Shown here: positions 26,467 through 34,960 of the stretch, one piece after another
How the letters are laid out: each line of letters begins with the position of its first letter
How positions within the stretch are numbered: position 1 is the stretch's first letter
Source: Pseudolachnospira sp051055405
GTDB taxonomy: Bacteria > Bacillota > Clostridia > Lachnospirales > Lachnospiraceae
DNA length: 64,000 nt
Assembly: GCF_051055405.1 (NCBI RefSeq)
Contig: NZ_CP167068.1
Coordinates: forward strand, 2,418,001 to 2,482,000
Direction: 5' to 3'
Notes under the pieces: generated by a model
What the model was told of the DNA's origin: nothing
Database searches by the model: none
The model's input: the letters and a program-made list of their open reading frames with translations, nothing else
Made by a program: the position numbers and the translations under genes

Positions 26467-26730
26467 TTGTTTCAGCAAAGCGAATGCCGCGCGGAGTTTC
26501 AGATTGCCTTCCTTAAAATCCGCTACGCTTCCCTCAATCTCATCCGCCGCGTCCGCAAGTCCTAAGTCTCTCATATTTTGCGCCAATTCGGAAAGTTCCT
26601 CCGCATGATGCTCATTATGCGCTACCATATATCCCAGCAGGGCAACCGCTTCTTCCTTCGTAGCAGAAGCCGCTTCATGATCATGATGGTGATGATGATG
26701 TCCCATATGCTCGTCGTGTCCGTCGTGCAT
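26464..26730 (-). CDS. Small His-rich protein, candidate nickel chaperone or store
   Basis: An 88-residue protein whose first 20 residues carry about ten histidines (HDGHDEHMGHHHHHHDHE). The rest is predicted helical (EEAVALLGYMVAHNEHHAEELSELAQ). I start at the ATG at 26730 behind GAAGGGAG. Similar His-rich small helical proteins occur near nickel or cobalt genes, and the helical part resembles a domain of unknown function seen in such proteins. With cooT next to it, nickel storage or delivery to CODH/ACS is likely, but this is inference. A natural His-run also makes it likely to bind metal-affinity resin. Confidence 0.75.
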   Translation of the reverse strand: MHDGHDEHMGHHHHHHDHEAASATKEEAVALLGYMVAHNEHHAEELSELAQNMRDLGLADAADEIEGSVADFKEGNLKLRAAFALLKQ

Positions 26731-26865
26731 CGAATCGCTCCCTTCTAAGTCCCTTTCCCCAGGACCATTTCTCATTTTTTCCTTCCATCGTCAAAAGCAT
26801 CCGCCCTAGGAGCCAACCCCACTCTTCTCTGACCGCGCCCCTGTCAACGGAAGGTATCTTTGTTA

Positions 26866-26871
26866 ATTATA
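26866..26871 (-). promoter_or_regulatory. Extended -10 promoter for the His-rich gene
   Basis: Minus strand TGTTATAAT has both the TGn extension and a perfect -10 (26866-26871). No good -35 is visible. The predicted transcript begins with the recurring motif ATACCTTCCGTTGACAG. The rest of the gap up to 26980 is A/T-rich. Confidence 0.55.
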
Positions 26872-26940
26872 ACACAAGGCATAGAAAAGAAAAGGGCTTT
26901 TTTAGGGGAATTTAGGAAAATATTATGAAACTTTCGGCTG

Positions 26941-27011
26941 ATATTGTAAACCATTTCGTTGTGACAATATAGGCCTTTTTGATTGACACTCAGTTTGTTT
27001 CAGGCTAATAT
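26941..27011 (+). promoter_or_regulatory. Promoter of the AraC-type regulator with upstream inverted repeat
   Basis: TTGACA (26983-26988), 17-base spacer, TAATAT (27006-27011). Upstream, ATATTGT (26941-26947) and ACAATAT (26964-26970) form a 7-bp inverted repeat that could be an operator. Confidence 0.75.
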
Positions 27012-27132
27012 AAAAAATAGTATCTGAAAAACTTACCTTCCATTGGCAAGAGTACACACGGGCAAGGCAGAGCATATTTTGCTTTTGCATCGTCTGTTTC
27101 ACGCTTCTAAAGAAATCAAGGAGATTCTAGCC

Positions 27133-29433
27133 GTGAAAAAACTTCGCGCTTATATCGCTCAGTTTGTACGGGCGTTTCGATTTAACAGTACTTTTTTTCA
27201 GACGTTTCTCGTGGTTCTGATTTTAAGCACCCTTCTTTTTGGGGCTTTTTGTTTCTATTCCCTTTATCGGGAAAATGAAAATCTAAAAGAGAACGTTGAA
27301 TCCTCCTATCTCAATATGCTGGAGACCACTTGCACCGCTACAGAACTAACCTTACAAAATATGCAGCAATTAATGCAGCAGACCATCTGGCGGAAAGAAT
27401 TTGCCAACGCGCTGATTCTCCCCACTTCGGACGACTATGCTCGCACGCTCAATATCATCACGCAATTGTACCGTCTGGCGGAGAATTATCCTTTTATTGA
27501 AAAGGCCTATCTCTACACCCCGAGCAATCAAATGGTCTATAGCTCCGACCTTTCTTACTTGCCTGCAGAAAAGTCCAAGGATAGCCTGTTCCTCAATCAG
27601 GATGCGCTGATGTCCTACACAGGCGCGCGCCCTTCGGAGGATTCCAATGCGCTCTTCATCAAAAAACTGGACGAGCATCTGGTTCTCTGCCAGCATCTTT
27701 ATCCGGATAACATCGAAAGCATTGGCGTTTTAATTTTTTGCTTCAATTCATCTGCCCTGGATTTATCTCTCTATGAGGATGATCCGGCTATTTCCGACGC
27801 CTTTTATGTCTTTGACCGTCAAGGAATTCCCGTGTTCTCCCAGACGGTCCCGGAATCTGCGGCCAGCCAGGCCGCACTCCTGCTCGATCAAAATGGAACC
27901 CTAACGAAAGGCTCCCTTCAAAAGCAAGATGACCTTCTCTATTTTTACTATATTTCTCCTGCCACCGGTTGGCTCTACCTGTATCCTGCCGACGCGCAGA
28001 CCTTTGATTTTCAACCGTCTGTCGGCAGGATACTTTCCCTGCTCTTTTTGGCGCTCTTGCTCGGTCTATTGTTCTCCCTGCAGATTGCTTACCGGGCAAA
28101 TCGCCCTATCCGCAGCCTGTTAAAAGAACTGTCCAATAGCAGTACGGATGACATCGAAGCAAAAAATGACATCGATTATCTGACGAAAATCTATAGCCAT
28201 GCTACTATCCAAAACAAACATCTCCGTGAAGCGATTCAGAGCATCACCCCTCTGGTATTGGAGCGCCTGTTTTCGGATATCTTAAATGGACGCGCGCCGA
28301 CAGAGGAAAGTATCGATGCCTCGCTAAACAGCATTGGTCAGCCCTTTCCACGCCAATCCCGTTTTCTGGCGTTGGCTCTAGAAGTTTCCAGCAAACAAAA
28401 CGCAGAATTATCCGTTTTGGAAATGAATCTTCACTTACTTCAAATTCGAGATCTGCTTCCTCGCATTTTGCCTGTGGAATACCAAAGTTGTCTCGTGTCA
28501 CGGGAAGGGCAATCGGCTATCCTTATTTTGATTGCACCGCCGGAAACCAATGAAAGCGACATCCAGCAAACCATTTTTCAATTGACTCATGCGCTGCAGA
28601 AAATGACGCAAGCTACGGCCTACCAAATAGAAACAGGCTGCGGAAATATCTATAACCGGATTGCTGATGTCCGTTATTCCTACTTAGAAGCGCAGAAAAA
28701 TTTGAATCGAAAGCGATTTTATGGTGAGGAGGACGGAGAAATGGAACAAGAAGGCCTTCCGTCTCAAAATCCATATTTGGAAAGAATCAACCAAATCTTT
28801 TCCTATATTCAAGCGGACAATGCCGCCAAGGCATTAGAGCTTGCCGAGCAAATGATCGAAGAAATCGCTGCCAGCAACCTAGAACCAGTCCTCGCAAAAC
28901 GTCAGTATCACCTATTTTTACAAACGCTGATTGAAACCACGGATACTTTACACATTGGCAATATGGAGTCCCTGCTCCGTAAAAAAGTACGTTTGGACTC
29001 CTCTTTGGAACAATATGCTACCGGTAAAGAGCTGCAAGCTGCGATCCGCGCATTCTGTCATGATGTGATCGGCAGCATTGACAACAAAAACAAGAAGAAA
29101 TCCTTCCAACATGTGGTCCGGATCAAAGAATACATCCACGCCAACTATTCGGACAGTAATCTATCCCTTTATACAGCAGCCGAACAAACGGGAATCAGCC
29201 CTTCCTATTTAAGCCGTCTGTTCAAGCAAGAGATTGGGACTTCCTTTGTCGACTATGTCAATGATTTTCGTGTAGAAAAAGCCAAACACTTCTTGGAATC
29301 CACGGATCTTTTGATCAAAGACATCGCCTATCAAACCGGCTTTAACTCCATGCAGAACTTCTTCCGCATCTTCAAGAAATTAACCGGAGTATCGCCGGGA
29401 GAATACCGGCAGAACCAAGGGAACACACCTTAA
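27133..29433 (+). CDS. Membrane-bound AraC-family transcriptional regulator
   Basis: About 766 residues. A first membrane segment (FLVVLILSTLLFGAFCFYSLY, cited in part: FLVVLILSTLLFGAF) lies near residues 25-45. An extracytoplasmic Cache-like sensor of about 260 residues follows, then a second membrane segment (ILSLLFLALLLGLLF) near 300, a cytoplasmic linker, and a C-terminal AraC helix-turn-helix pair (LYTAAEQTGISPSYLSRLF and IKDIAYQTGFNSMQNFFRIF). I choose the GTG at 27133 because AAGGAG lies nine bases upstream; an ATG at 27043 lacks a ribosome site. This architecture is common in Lachnospiraceae sugar- and acid-uptake loci, and the neighbouring TRAP transporter is the likely target. Confidence 0.85.
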   Translation: MKKLRAYIAQFVRAFRFNSTFFQTFLVVLILSTLLFGAFCFYSLYRENENLKENVESSYLNMLETTCTATELTLQNMQQLMQQTIWRKEFANALILPTSDDYARTLNIITQLYRLAENYPFIEKAYLYTPSNQMVYSSDLSYLPAEKSKDSLFLNQDALMSYTGARPSEDSNALFIKKLDEHLVLCQHLYPDNIESIGVLIFCFNSSALDLSLYEDDPAISDAFYVFDRQGIPVFSQTVPESAASQAALLLDQNGTLTKGSLQKQDDLLYFYYISPATGWLYLYPADAQTFDFQPSVGRILSLLFLALLLGLLFSLQIAYRANRPIRSLLKELSNSSTDDIEAKNDIDYLTKIYSHATIQNKHLREAIQSITPLVLERLFSDILNGRAPTEESIDASLNSIGQPFPRQSRFLALALEVSSKQNAELSVLEMNLHLLQIRDLLPRILPVEYQSCLVSREGQSAILILIAPPETNESDIQQTIFQLTHALQKMTQATAYQIETGCGNIYNRIADVRYSYLEAQKNLNRKRFYGEEDGEMEQEGLPSQNPYLERINQIFSYIQADNAAKALELAEQMIEEIAASNLEPVLAKRQYHLFLQTLIETTDTLHIGNMESLLRKKVRLDSSLEQYATGKELQAAIRAFCHDVIGSIDNKNKKKSFQHVVRIKEYIHANYSDSNLSLYTAAEQTGISPSYLSRLFKQEIGTSFVDYVNDFRVEKAKHFLESTDLLIKDIAYQTGFNSMQNFFRIFKKLTGVSPGEYRQNQGNTP

Positions 29434-29444
29434 CAAACATTCCT

Positions 29445-29487
29445 AAGAGGAGGCCAGTTCGGATATCCCATCCGCCGGCCTCCTCTT
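29445..29487 (+). terminator. Terminator after the AraC-type gene
   Basis: Perfect 11-bp arms AAGAGGAGGCC/GGCCTCCTCTT with a 21-base loop, 11 bases after the stop codon. The T-run is short, so efficiency is uncertain. Confidence 0.6.
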
Positions 29488-29867
29488 GCTGTTACTAGAA
29501 CCCTCCCTTAACTCTATCCATCATCCTATAATCACGCTTTTTCCCCATTCCGCTCTAACGTATACACCTTCGGCTATACCCCAAAGTTAATCCCTCCCAA
29601 TCCCCACAAAAAATCCCTCTCCCCACCAGCGTGCCCAAAGGTGGGGGAGCTCGAGGGGGAGGGCTGCGGGCTTCGCACTCCGAGCTGCCCTCCCCCTCGT
29701 ATCCTCCTAAAAATCAAATATCTTGATATCTATCTCATATTTTTACTTTTTCCCCAAATCCGCGACTCGCACCGAAATATTTGAATTGTTGGAACCAAAA
29801 ATTCCTTTTATACTGATACCAGCTCAAGGGCCTGAGCATCCAAATTTGAGAAAGGAGCGGAAACGAG
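29488..29867 (+). other. Intergenic region with G-rich hairpins and a TRAP promoter
   Basis: No gene is seen here. The region holds CTCCCCACC/GGTGGGGGAG arms (about 29612-29650), then a perfect 13-bp hairpin CGAGGGGGAGGGC/GCCCTCCCCCTCG (29652-29664 with 29687-29699). A likely promoter for the transporter has TTGTTG (29786-29791), a 17-base spacer and TATACT (29809-29814). Confidence 0.6.
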
Positions 29868-30368
29868 ATGAAACGAATTCTAAAATTTTTGGATTCTCAT
29901 TTAGAAGAGTATCTGATCGCCATTTTATTGATTCTTCTAACCATGATTATGCTGCTGCAAATCGTTATGCGGTACGTGTTCAACAACTCTTTATCTTGGC
30001 CGGAAGAACTCTGTCGGTATTGTTTTGTCTATATTACCTTTTTAACATTAGGATACTGCGTCCAACGCGGTTCCATGTTAAGACTGGATATTATTCAAGA
30101 AATTCTGCCCAAAAAAGTCTGGGCTGTGCTTCAGGCAATGGTTCACCTGGTAACTTTAGCATTCTTTGTCTGCATGTTGGTCTATTCTTTTGACCTTCTT
30201 GCCTCCATGCAAAAGACAAACCGGGTCAGCGCAGCTTTAGGAATTCCCTATACGTACATCTACTTATCCACGGTGCTTGGTTTTGCCCTTGCCCTCATTC
30301 GAAGCATACAGGTCATCTGCAAACCAATGATCCGTCATTTTTCAAAAAGGAAGGAGGGTGACTTATGA
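29868..30368 (+). CDS. TRAP transporter small permease (DctQ type)
   Basis: The 166-residue small membrane subunit of a tripartite ATP-independent periplasmic-type transporter. It has four hydrophobic segments and the family motif MLLQIVMRYVFNNSLSWPEELCRY near residues 25-48 (key part RYVFNNSLSWPEEL). It scaffolds the large permease, with which it overlaps by four bases (ATGA). The ribosome site is AAAGGAG. Confidence 0.92.
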   Translation: MKRILKFLDSHLEEYLIAILLILLTMIMLLQIVMRYVFNNSLSWPEELCRYCFVYITFLTLGYCVQRGSMLRLDIIQEILPKKVWAVLQAMVHLVTLAFFVCMLVYSFDLLASMQKTNRVSAALGIPYTYIYLSTVLGFALALIRSIQVICKPMIRHFSKRKEGDL

Positions 30369-31651
30369 CAGCGATTCTATTTATCGTTTTCCTCGTCTGC
30401 CTTGTGCTCTCTTTTCCGGTAGCCATCGCCATGGGGATGGCCGCCATCACACCAGGGATTGTTGACCCGACCTTCTCTGCAGATGTTGTTTACATTATTC
30501 GGGCAATGGTCGTTGGAATTGACTCTACGCCCATTCTAGCGATTCCTCTGTTTATTCTCTCCGGCACCATCATGGCCCAGGGAGGAATTTCCGGCAAACT
30601 GTTCGATGTATTTGCGTACTTTTTAGGAAGACTGACCGGCGGACTTCCCTGCGCGGTTATCGTCACCTGCTTATTTTACGGAGCGATTTCCGGCTCCGGC
30701 CCCGCAACTTGCGCCGCCGTAGGAGCCATGACCGTACCGCTTTTGGTTTCCCTTGGATATGACAAAGCATTCTGCTCCGCCATTGTGGCCACAGCCGGCG
30801 GGCTTGGGTTGATCATTCCACCCAGCATCTCCTTTGTCAACTATGCGTTGGTAACCGGAACCTCCGTAACGTCCCTGTTTACGGCTGGAGTTTTACCCGG
30901 CTGTCTGATCGCGCTGTTCCTGATGGCTTATTGTTACTTTTACTGCCGTTCCCACGGGGAAGATAAAGAAAAAGTAGCCAAGAACTGCGCCGCTCTCCAC
31001 AGCCGCAGCTTAGGACGCGTCTTAAAAGAAGGATTCTGGGCTTTACTCTCGCCAGTTATCATTCTGGGCGGTATTTACAGCGGTATCTTCTCTCCGACAG
31101 AAGCCGCCTGCATCTCGGTGGTATATGCGGTGATTGTATCCCTCTTTATCTACCGTTCCGTGAATCTAAAACGTCTTTGGAGCCTGATTCTGGAATCGGT
31201 CCAGTCCTGCGCCCCGCTCTGCGCGCTGCTGGCTCTGGCTACTGCGTTTAGCCGCGTTTTGACGATGCTAAACGCGCCTCAGGCGCTGGCTGAATTCATC
31301 TCCGGCTCCATTGCCAGCAAGGTATCCTTCCTGATCCTGCTGAACGTAGCCCTTTTGATTCTCGGTATGTTTATTGACGGAGCTCCGGCAATCCTGATCC
31401 TGTCTCCGTTGTTGATGCCGATTGCAGCCAATTATGGCATCGATCCGGTCCACTTGGGCGTCGTCATCGTCTGCAACCTGACGATTGGGTTGGCATCCCC
31501 GCCTTTTGGGCTCAACTTATTTGTCGCCAGCTCTACCACTGGTTCTCCGGTCATGGAAATTGGAAAGAAAGTCATTCCCTTTATTCTGATGTTCCTGATC
31601 GCCCTGATTTTAATCACGTTTATCCCGCAGATTTCCCTCTGCCTGGTTTAA
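30365..31651 (+). CDS. TRAP transporter large permease (DctM type)
   Basis: The 428-residue transport subunit, about twelve membrane segments, of the DctM family. It drives substrate uptake with a sodium gradient, using the elevator mechanism. Family marks are AIPLFILSGTIMAQGGIS near residue 57, GAISGSGPATCAAVGAMTVP near 100 (discontinuous helix hairpin), ATAGGLGLIIPPSISFVNY near 140, and GLASPPFGLNLFVASS near 375. It is cotranscribed with dctQ by the overlap, and precedes the binding-protein gene. Confidence 0.93.
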   Translation: MTAILFIVFLVCLVLSFPVAIAMGMAAITPGIVDPTFSADVVYIIRAMVVGIDSTPILAIPLFILSGTIMAQGGISGKLFDVFAYFLGRLTGGLPCAVIVTCLFYGAISGSGPATCAAVGAMTVPLLVSLGYDKAFCSAIVATAGGLGLIIPPSISFVNYALVTGTSVTSLFTAGVLPGCLIALFLMAYCYFYCRSHGEDKEKVAKNCAALHSRSLGRVLKEGFWALLSPVIILGGIYSGIFSPTEAACISVVYAVIVSLFIYRSVNLKRLWSLILESVQSCAPLCALLALATAFSRVLTMLNAPQALAEFISGSIASKVSFLILLNVALLILGMFIDGAPAILILSPLLMPIAANYGIDPVHLGVVIVCNLTIGLASPPFGLNLFVASSTTGSPVMEIGKKVIPFILMFLIALILITFIPQISLCLV

Positions 31652-31678
31652 TTCTTTATACCGATACAAAGGTAACTC

Positions 31679-31721
31679 GATTTTGATGCCCTGCCTCTTA
31701 GGAATATACGGCATCAAAATC
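31679..31721 (+). other. Perfect 12-bp stem-loop between dctM and dctP
   Basis: Arms GATTTTGATGCC/GGCATCAAAATC with a 19-base loop, and no T-run after it. Between a permease gene and the gene of its abundantly needed binding protein, such a stem could protect or separate the downstream message. The function is inference. Confidence 0.6.
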
Positions 31722-31750
31722 ACACATTATAAATTAAGGAGGAAAACATT

Positions 31751-32851
31751 ATGAAAAAACTCATTGGCTTAGCACTGGCGTGCTCACTGGTACTCACCGC
31801 TTGCGGAAGCGGTTCCACATCCACCACGGCTGCGCCTACTACCGCGCCATCGGAGACAACGGCAGGCGCGGCCACGGAAGCTGCTTCTAACGAAGCGGAA
31901 ACTACGGCAGCGGCACCCTCTGGCGAGGCAGAGTACAACTTTACCATTGGAACTTCCGCCACTAAGGATTCTGCCATTGGAAAAACCATGCAGTATGCAG
32001 CCGACTTGATTGCAGAGCGCACCAACGGAAGAATTTCTATCACCTGCTATCCGGATTCTCAGCTAGGCTCCGACGCCGAGCTGGTGGAAGGCGTACAGCT
32101 TGGAAACGTCACCATGGTAATCGGCAACACGGCTCCTCAGGTTGCCTTTGTTCCTAGCCTTGCGCTTTTCGACTTGCCGAACACCTATGACGACATCTCC
32201 GTCGCTCAAACGGTCCTGGCTGGTTTTACCGAGAAAATGGCTGGAAGCTTTGAGGGCACCCAGATGCACTTGTGCCAGCTGTTCCCGACAGTTTTCCGCT
32301 ATATGTCCAGCAACAAGGAAATCAAAACCGTAGATGATTTCAACGGCATCAAGATTCGTACCATGACCAACAACAACCACATGGCTTACTGGAATGCTTT
32401 AGGCGCTACGGCTACCCCTCTGGATTTCAGCGAACTCTATATCGGCCTGCAGCAGGGCCTGGTAGACGCCCAGGAAAATCCTCTGGACATCTTCCTCAGC
32501 TCCAATTTCTATGAGCAGCAGAAATACGTTATCAACACCAAGCATATTGCTTTTGTTGCAACCATTCTGATGAATCAGGAAACCTGGGACAGCCTCCCGG
32601 CTGATCTGCAGCAGACTCTGACCGAGTGCTTCACGGAAATCGGCCAGTACGGCACCAAGGTAGCCCAGGAAGCAGAGTCTCAGAATATCCAGACAGTCAA
32701 AGACAAAGATGTAGCTGTCATCGAGTTGGACGATGCTACTTTGGCAGCGATGAAAGAAAAGGCACAGCCGGTCTATGATATGGTCCGCGAAGCTGTCGGC
32801 AGCGAGCTGGTAGACGAATATTTGGCTGCTATCGAGGCTTCTTCCAAATAA
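31751..32851 (+). CDS. TRAP transporter substrate-binding lipoprotein (DctP type)
   Basis: A 366-residue solute receptor. It has a lipoprotein signal peptide (MKKLIGLALACSLVLTACGS, lipobox LTAC with Cys17), then a Thr/Ala/Glu-rich linker of about 40 residues, then the DctP fold. The conserved arginine that clamps a substrate carboxylate is in GIKIRTM near residue 203, and QQGLVDAQENPL near 238 is the family signature. Substrates are therefore probably organic acids; which one cannot be told. The ribosome site is AAGGAGG. Position at the end of the operon and the preceding stem-loop may allow higher expression. Confidence 0.93.
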   Translation: MKKLIGLALACSLVLTACGSGSTSTTAAPTTAPSETTAGAATEAASNEAETTAAAPSGEAEYNFTIGTSATKDSAIGKTMQYAADLIAERTNGRISITCYPDSQLGSDAELVEGVQLGNVTMVIGNTAPQVAFVPSLALFDLPNTYDDISVAQTVLAGFTEKMAGSFEGTQMHLCQLFPTVFRYMSSNKEIKTVDDFNGIKIRTMTNNNHMAYWNALGATATPLDFSELYIGLQQGLVDAQENPLDIFLSSNFYEQQKYVINTKHIAFVATILMNQETWDSLPADLQQTLTECFTEIGQYGTKVAQEAESQNIQTVKDKDVAVIELDDATLAAMKEKAQPVYDMVREAVGSELVDEYLAAIEASSK

Positions 32852-32891
32852 AAGCCTTACCTTCCATTGACAAGATAATATGACCAAAAAA

Positions 32892-32920
32892 CGCCCGGAA
32901 TTCCCATTGGATTCCGGGCG
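32892..32920 (-). terminator. Hairpin between dctP and the MBL-fold gene, terminator-like on the minus strand
   Basis: Perfect 10-bp arms CGCCCGGAAT/ATTCCGGGCG with a 9-base loop. The T-run (TTTTTT) lies on the minus strand, although both neighbouring genes are on the plus strand. On the plus strand it is a stem preceded by A-run only, so it would be a weak terminator for dctP. Confidence 0.5.
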
Positions 32921-32947
32921 AAGCAAATCAAAAGGAGGACTAATCCT

Positions 32948-33772
32948 ATGATCCCCAAAAGAAAACCTGCTGTTCCTATTCCTGCTTCCGCCTTTGGCCC
33001 CAGTTCTGAAACCACTGTCACCTGGCTTTCCGGGGCTGGATTTTTGATCAACTGTCACGGTACTTGCCTGCTCATTGATCCAGTGCTCACCAAAGACCCG
33101 GAAGATTCTTCCAAGAGTGAATGTGGTCTTCCGCTAAAGGTAGATTTTCCTATTCTGGCGGAAGATATCCCAGAAAACTGTACGGTCTTCTACACGCATG
33201 CCGATGGAGACCATCTTGGACCAGCCACGGCGAAAACTCTCGCCCAAAAGAAAATACCGATGATCGGAACATTGGCTGTCTTTGAACGCCTGGCCCGTCT
33301 CGGCGTCCCGCCGGAACAAATTCAAGTGCTGCGGACAGAGGAAAACATGGAGCTGGACGGCATCCGTATCGAATCCACGCCGGCCGACCATCCCTGGCAG
33401 TTAAAAGATTTGAAAAGAGGCGGCCGTCCCTACCGTTTCGGAGACTGCTGCGGATTTATTTTCAATACTCCTGACGGACGCCTTTATTTTCCAGGTGATA
33501 CGCGCCTGATGGAACAACATTTCCGAATCCAAAATATTGATCTGCTGGCTTTGGATGTATCCACCTGCGAATACCACCTGGGCCATACTTCCGCCGTCAT
33601 TTTGGCCAATCAGTTCCCCTCGGCTTATCTGATGCCGTTCCACTACGGTACCTACGACTGTCCGGAAATTGCGGCCCACAAGGGGGAGCCGGAGGATGTG
33701 TATCCGCAGATTACTGGCAGCGAAAAGCGCGGATTGATCCTAGCGCCCGGCGAGCCATTTGTTCTTCAATAG
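32948..33772 (+). CDS. MBL-fold (UlaG-like) metal-dependent hydrolase
   Basis: A 274-residue metallo-beta-lactamase fold protein. The metal motif reads THADGDH where most relatives have THxHxDH, so the second histidine is aspartate. Other ligands are present: STPADHPW (His near residue 149), YFPGDTR (Asp near 183), and LMPFHYGTYD (His near 237). Family members act on lactones or phosphodiesters; the substrate here is unknown. GGAGGA precedes the ATG. It follows the TRAP transporter on the same strand and could act on its cargo, but a hairpin separates them. Confidence 0.8.
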   Translation: MIPKRKPAVPIPASAFGPSSETTVTWLSGAGFLINCHGTCLLIDPVLTKDPEDSSKSECGLPLKVDFPILAEDIPENCTVFYTHADGDHLGPATAKTLAQKKIPMIGTLAVFERLARLGVPPEQIQVLRTEENMELDGIRIESTPADHPWQLKDLKRGGRPYRFGDCCGFIFNTPDGRLYFPGDTRLMEQHFRIQNIDLLALDVSTCEYHLGHTSAVILANQFPSAYLMPFHYGTYDCPEIAAHKGEPEDVYPQITGSEKRGLILAPGEPFVLQ

Positions 33773-33802
33773 GAAATTCCGCCAAGCGAAATTCTTTCTT
33801 AT

Positions 33803-34029
33803 CAAAAAGTCTCTGAGTTAAAATAGGTTAGAATCGTTTGTATTTGCAGGAGCGTTAGTACTTCTTCGATTCCGGAAATTTGTATTAGGAACAAAAATAA
33901 GACTGTTTGAGCGCAGCGAGTTTCTTATTTTTGTGACTGCTTTTTACAAATTCCCAGAATCCTAGAAGTACTTGCTCCGAAACCCTACAAACGATTCTAA
34001 CCTATTTTAACCAGGAAACTTTTCTGACA
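33803..34029. repeat. Long quasi-palindromic element, copy 1
   Basis: A 227-base imperfect hairpin at a convergent gene junction. The outer stem is 26 perfect pairs (33817-33842 with 33986-34011), extended imperfectly at both ends. Inside are GGAGC/GCTCC, AGTACTTCT/AGAAGTACT, AATTTGTA/TACAAATT, and an inner stem ACAAAAATAAGA/TCTTATTTTTGT around GAGCGCAGCGAG. The inner 140 bases closely match copy 2 at 52773-52965, while the outer stem differs in sequence but is equally well paired. Confidence 0.9.
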
Positions 34030-34042
34030 ATCCAATGAACTC

Positions 34043-34960
34043 TTACAACACCCGCCCAACAAGGATACTCCACACCGGAATCGTAAACAGAGACAAAATT
34101 GTCGTCAACACCACTGTTTTCGTCGCAAATTGATAGTCCCTATCATAGCGGGCCGCCAGAATGGCCGTGGTAGTGGCCACCGGCATCGCAATCAAAATCA
34201 CGCTGACACTGGAAATCAGCTCTGGCAAACCAGCCAGCTTCACTCCAGCCAACACAATGCCCGGAAGAATCACCAGACGCAGCACACTCATCCGAACGGT
34301 TTCTCGGCAGATAATCGTCCGCAAATCCACCTCCGCCAGAATCGCGCCGATCAAAAGCATGGTCACCGGGGTCATAGCGGAGCTGAATCCTGTGATCGTC
34401 TTCGTCAAAAAGACAGGCAGCGGAATGGGAAAAAACAAATACAAAAGTCCCAGAAGGACAGCGATAATACAGGGGTGGGTCAGGGCCGTTTTCACCACAT
34501 TCTTTTTATCCACCGGCACGAAGCAGGCAAGGCCCACGGTCCAGTAAAACAGCCGCACTGGGACCAGAAAAACTGAAGCCAGGAGCAACCCTTCCGAACC
34601 ATACATTCCCTCTACCATAGGATTTCCGAGAAAGCCTGCGTTGGACACCATGATGCCATAACGCATCACGCTTCGTTTTCCGTCTTCCATTTTCCGAAAT
34701 AGAATTTTACTTAACAGGTAACAGAAAATCTGAATTATCAGAGAAACCAGCATCACCGTCATCATCTGCGAGACCATGGAATGATCCGCATTAAAAAAAG
34801 CGGCCAGCATATTGCAGGGAATAAAAAGATTGATCGTAACATCCGTCAAGCTTTTCTTTGCCTCTGGAGTGACGATCTTCTTTTTTGCCAAAAGCATCCC
34901 GATCAGCACCATACAAAACATCATCCCCTGCATTTCCAGCAGGCTTTCCATATCAACCAT
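34043..34960 (-). CDS. AEC family transporter (auxin efflux carrier type)
   Basis: A membrane protein of about 305 residues with ten predicted segments in two halves, typical of the AEC family (malonate or other organic-acid permeases in bacteria). Visible marks are TDVTINLFIPCNMLAAF near residue 35, NAGFLGNPMVEGMYG near 110, and TPVTMLLIGAILAEVDL near 215. The longest frame starts at 35119 but has no ribosome site, and its first 50 codons are basic and non-hydrophobic; I choose the ATG at 34960 behind GAGGGATGGGG. The direction and substrate are unknown. Confidence 0.8.
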   Translation of the reverse strand: MVDMESLLEMQGMMFCMVLIGMLLAKKKIVTPEAKKSLTDVTINLFIPCNMLAAFFNADHSMVSQMMTVMLVSLIIQIFCYLLSKILFRKMEDGKRSVMRYGIMVSNAGFLGNPMVEGMYGSEGLLLASVFLVPVRLFYWTVGLACFVPVDKKNVVKTALTHPCIIAVLLGLLYLFFPIPLPVFLTKTITGFSSAMTPVTMLLIGAILAEVDLRTIICRETVRMSVLRLVILPGIVLAGVKLAGLPELISSVSVILIAMPVATTTAILAARYDRDYQFATKTVVLTTILSLFTIPVWSILVGRVL

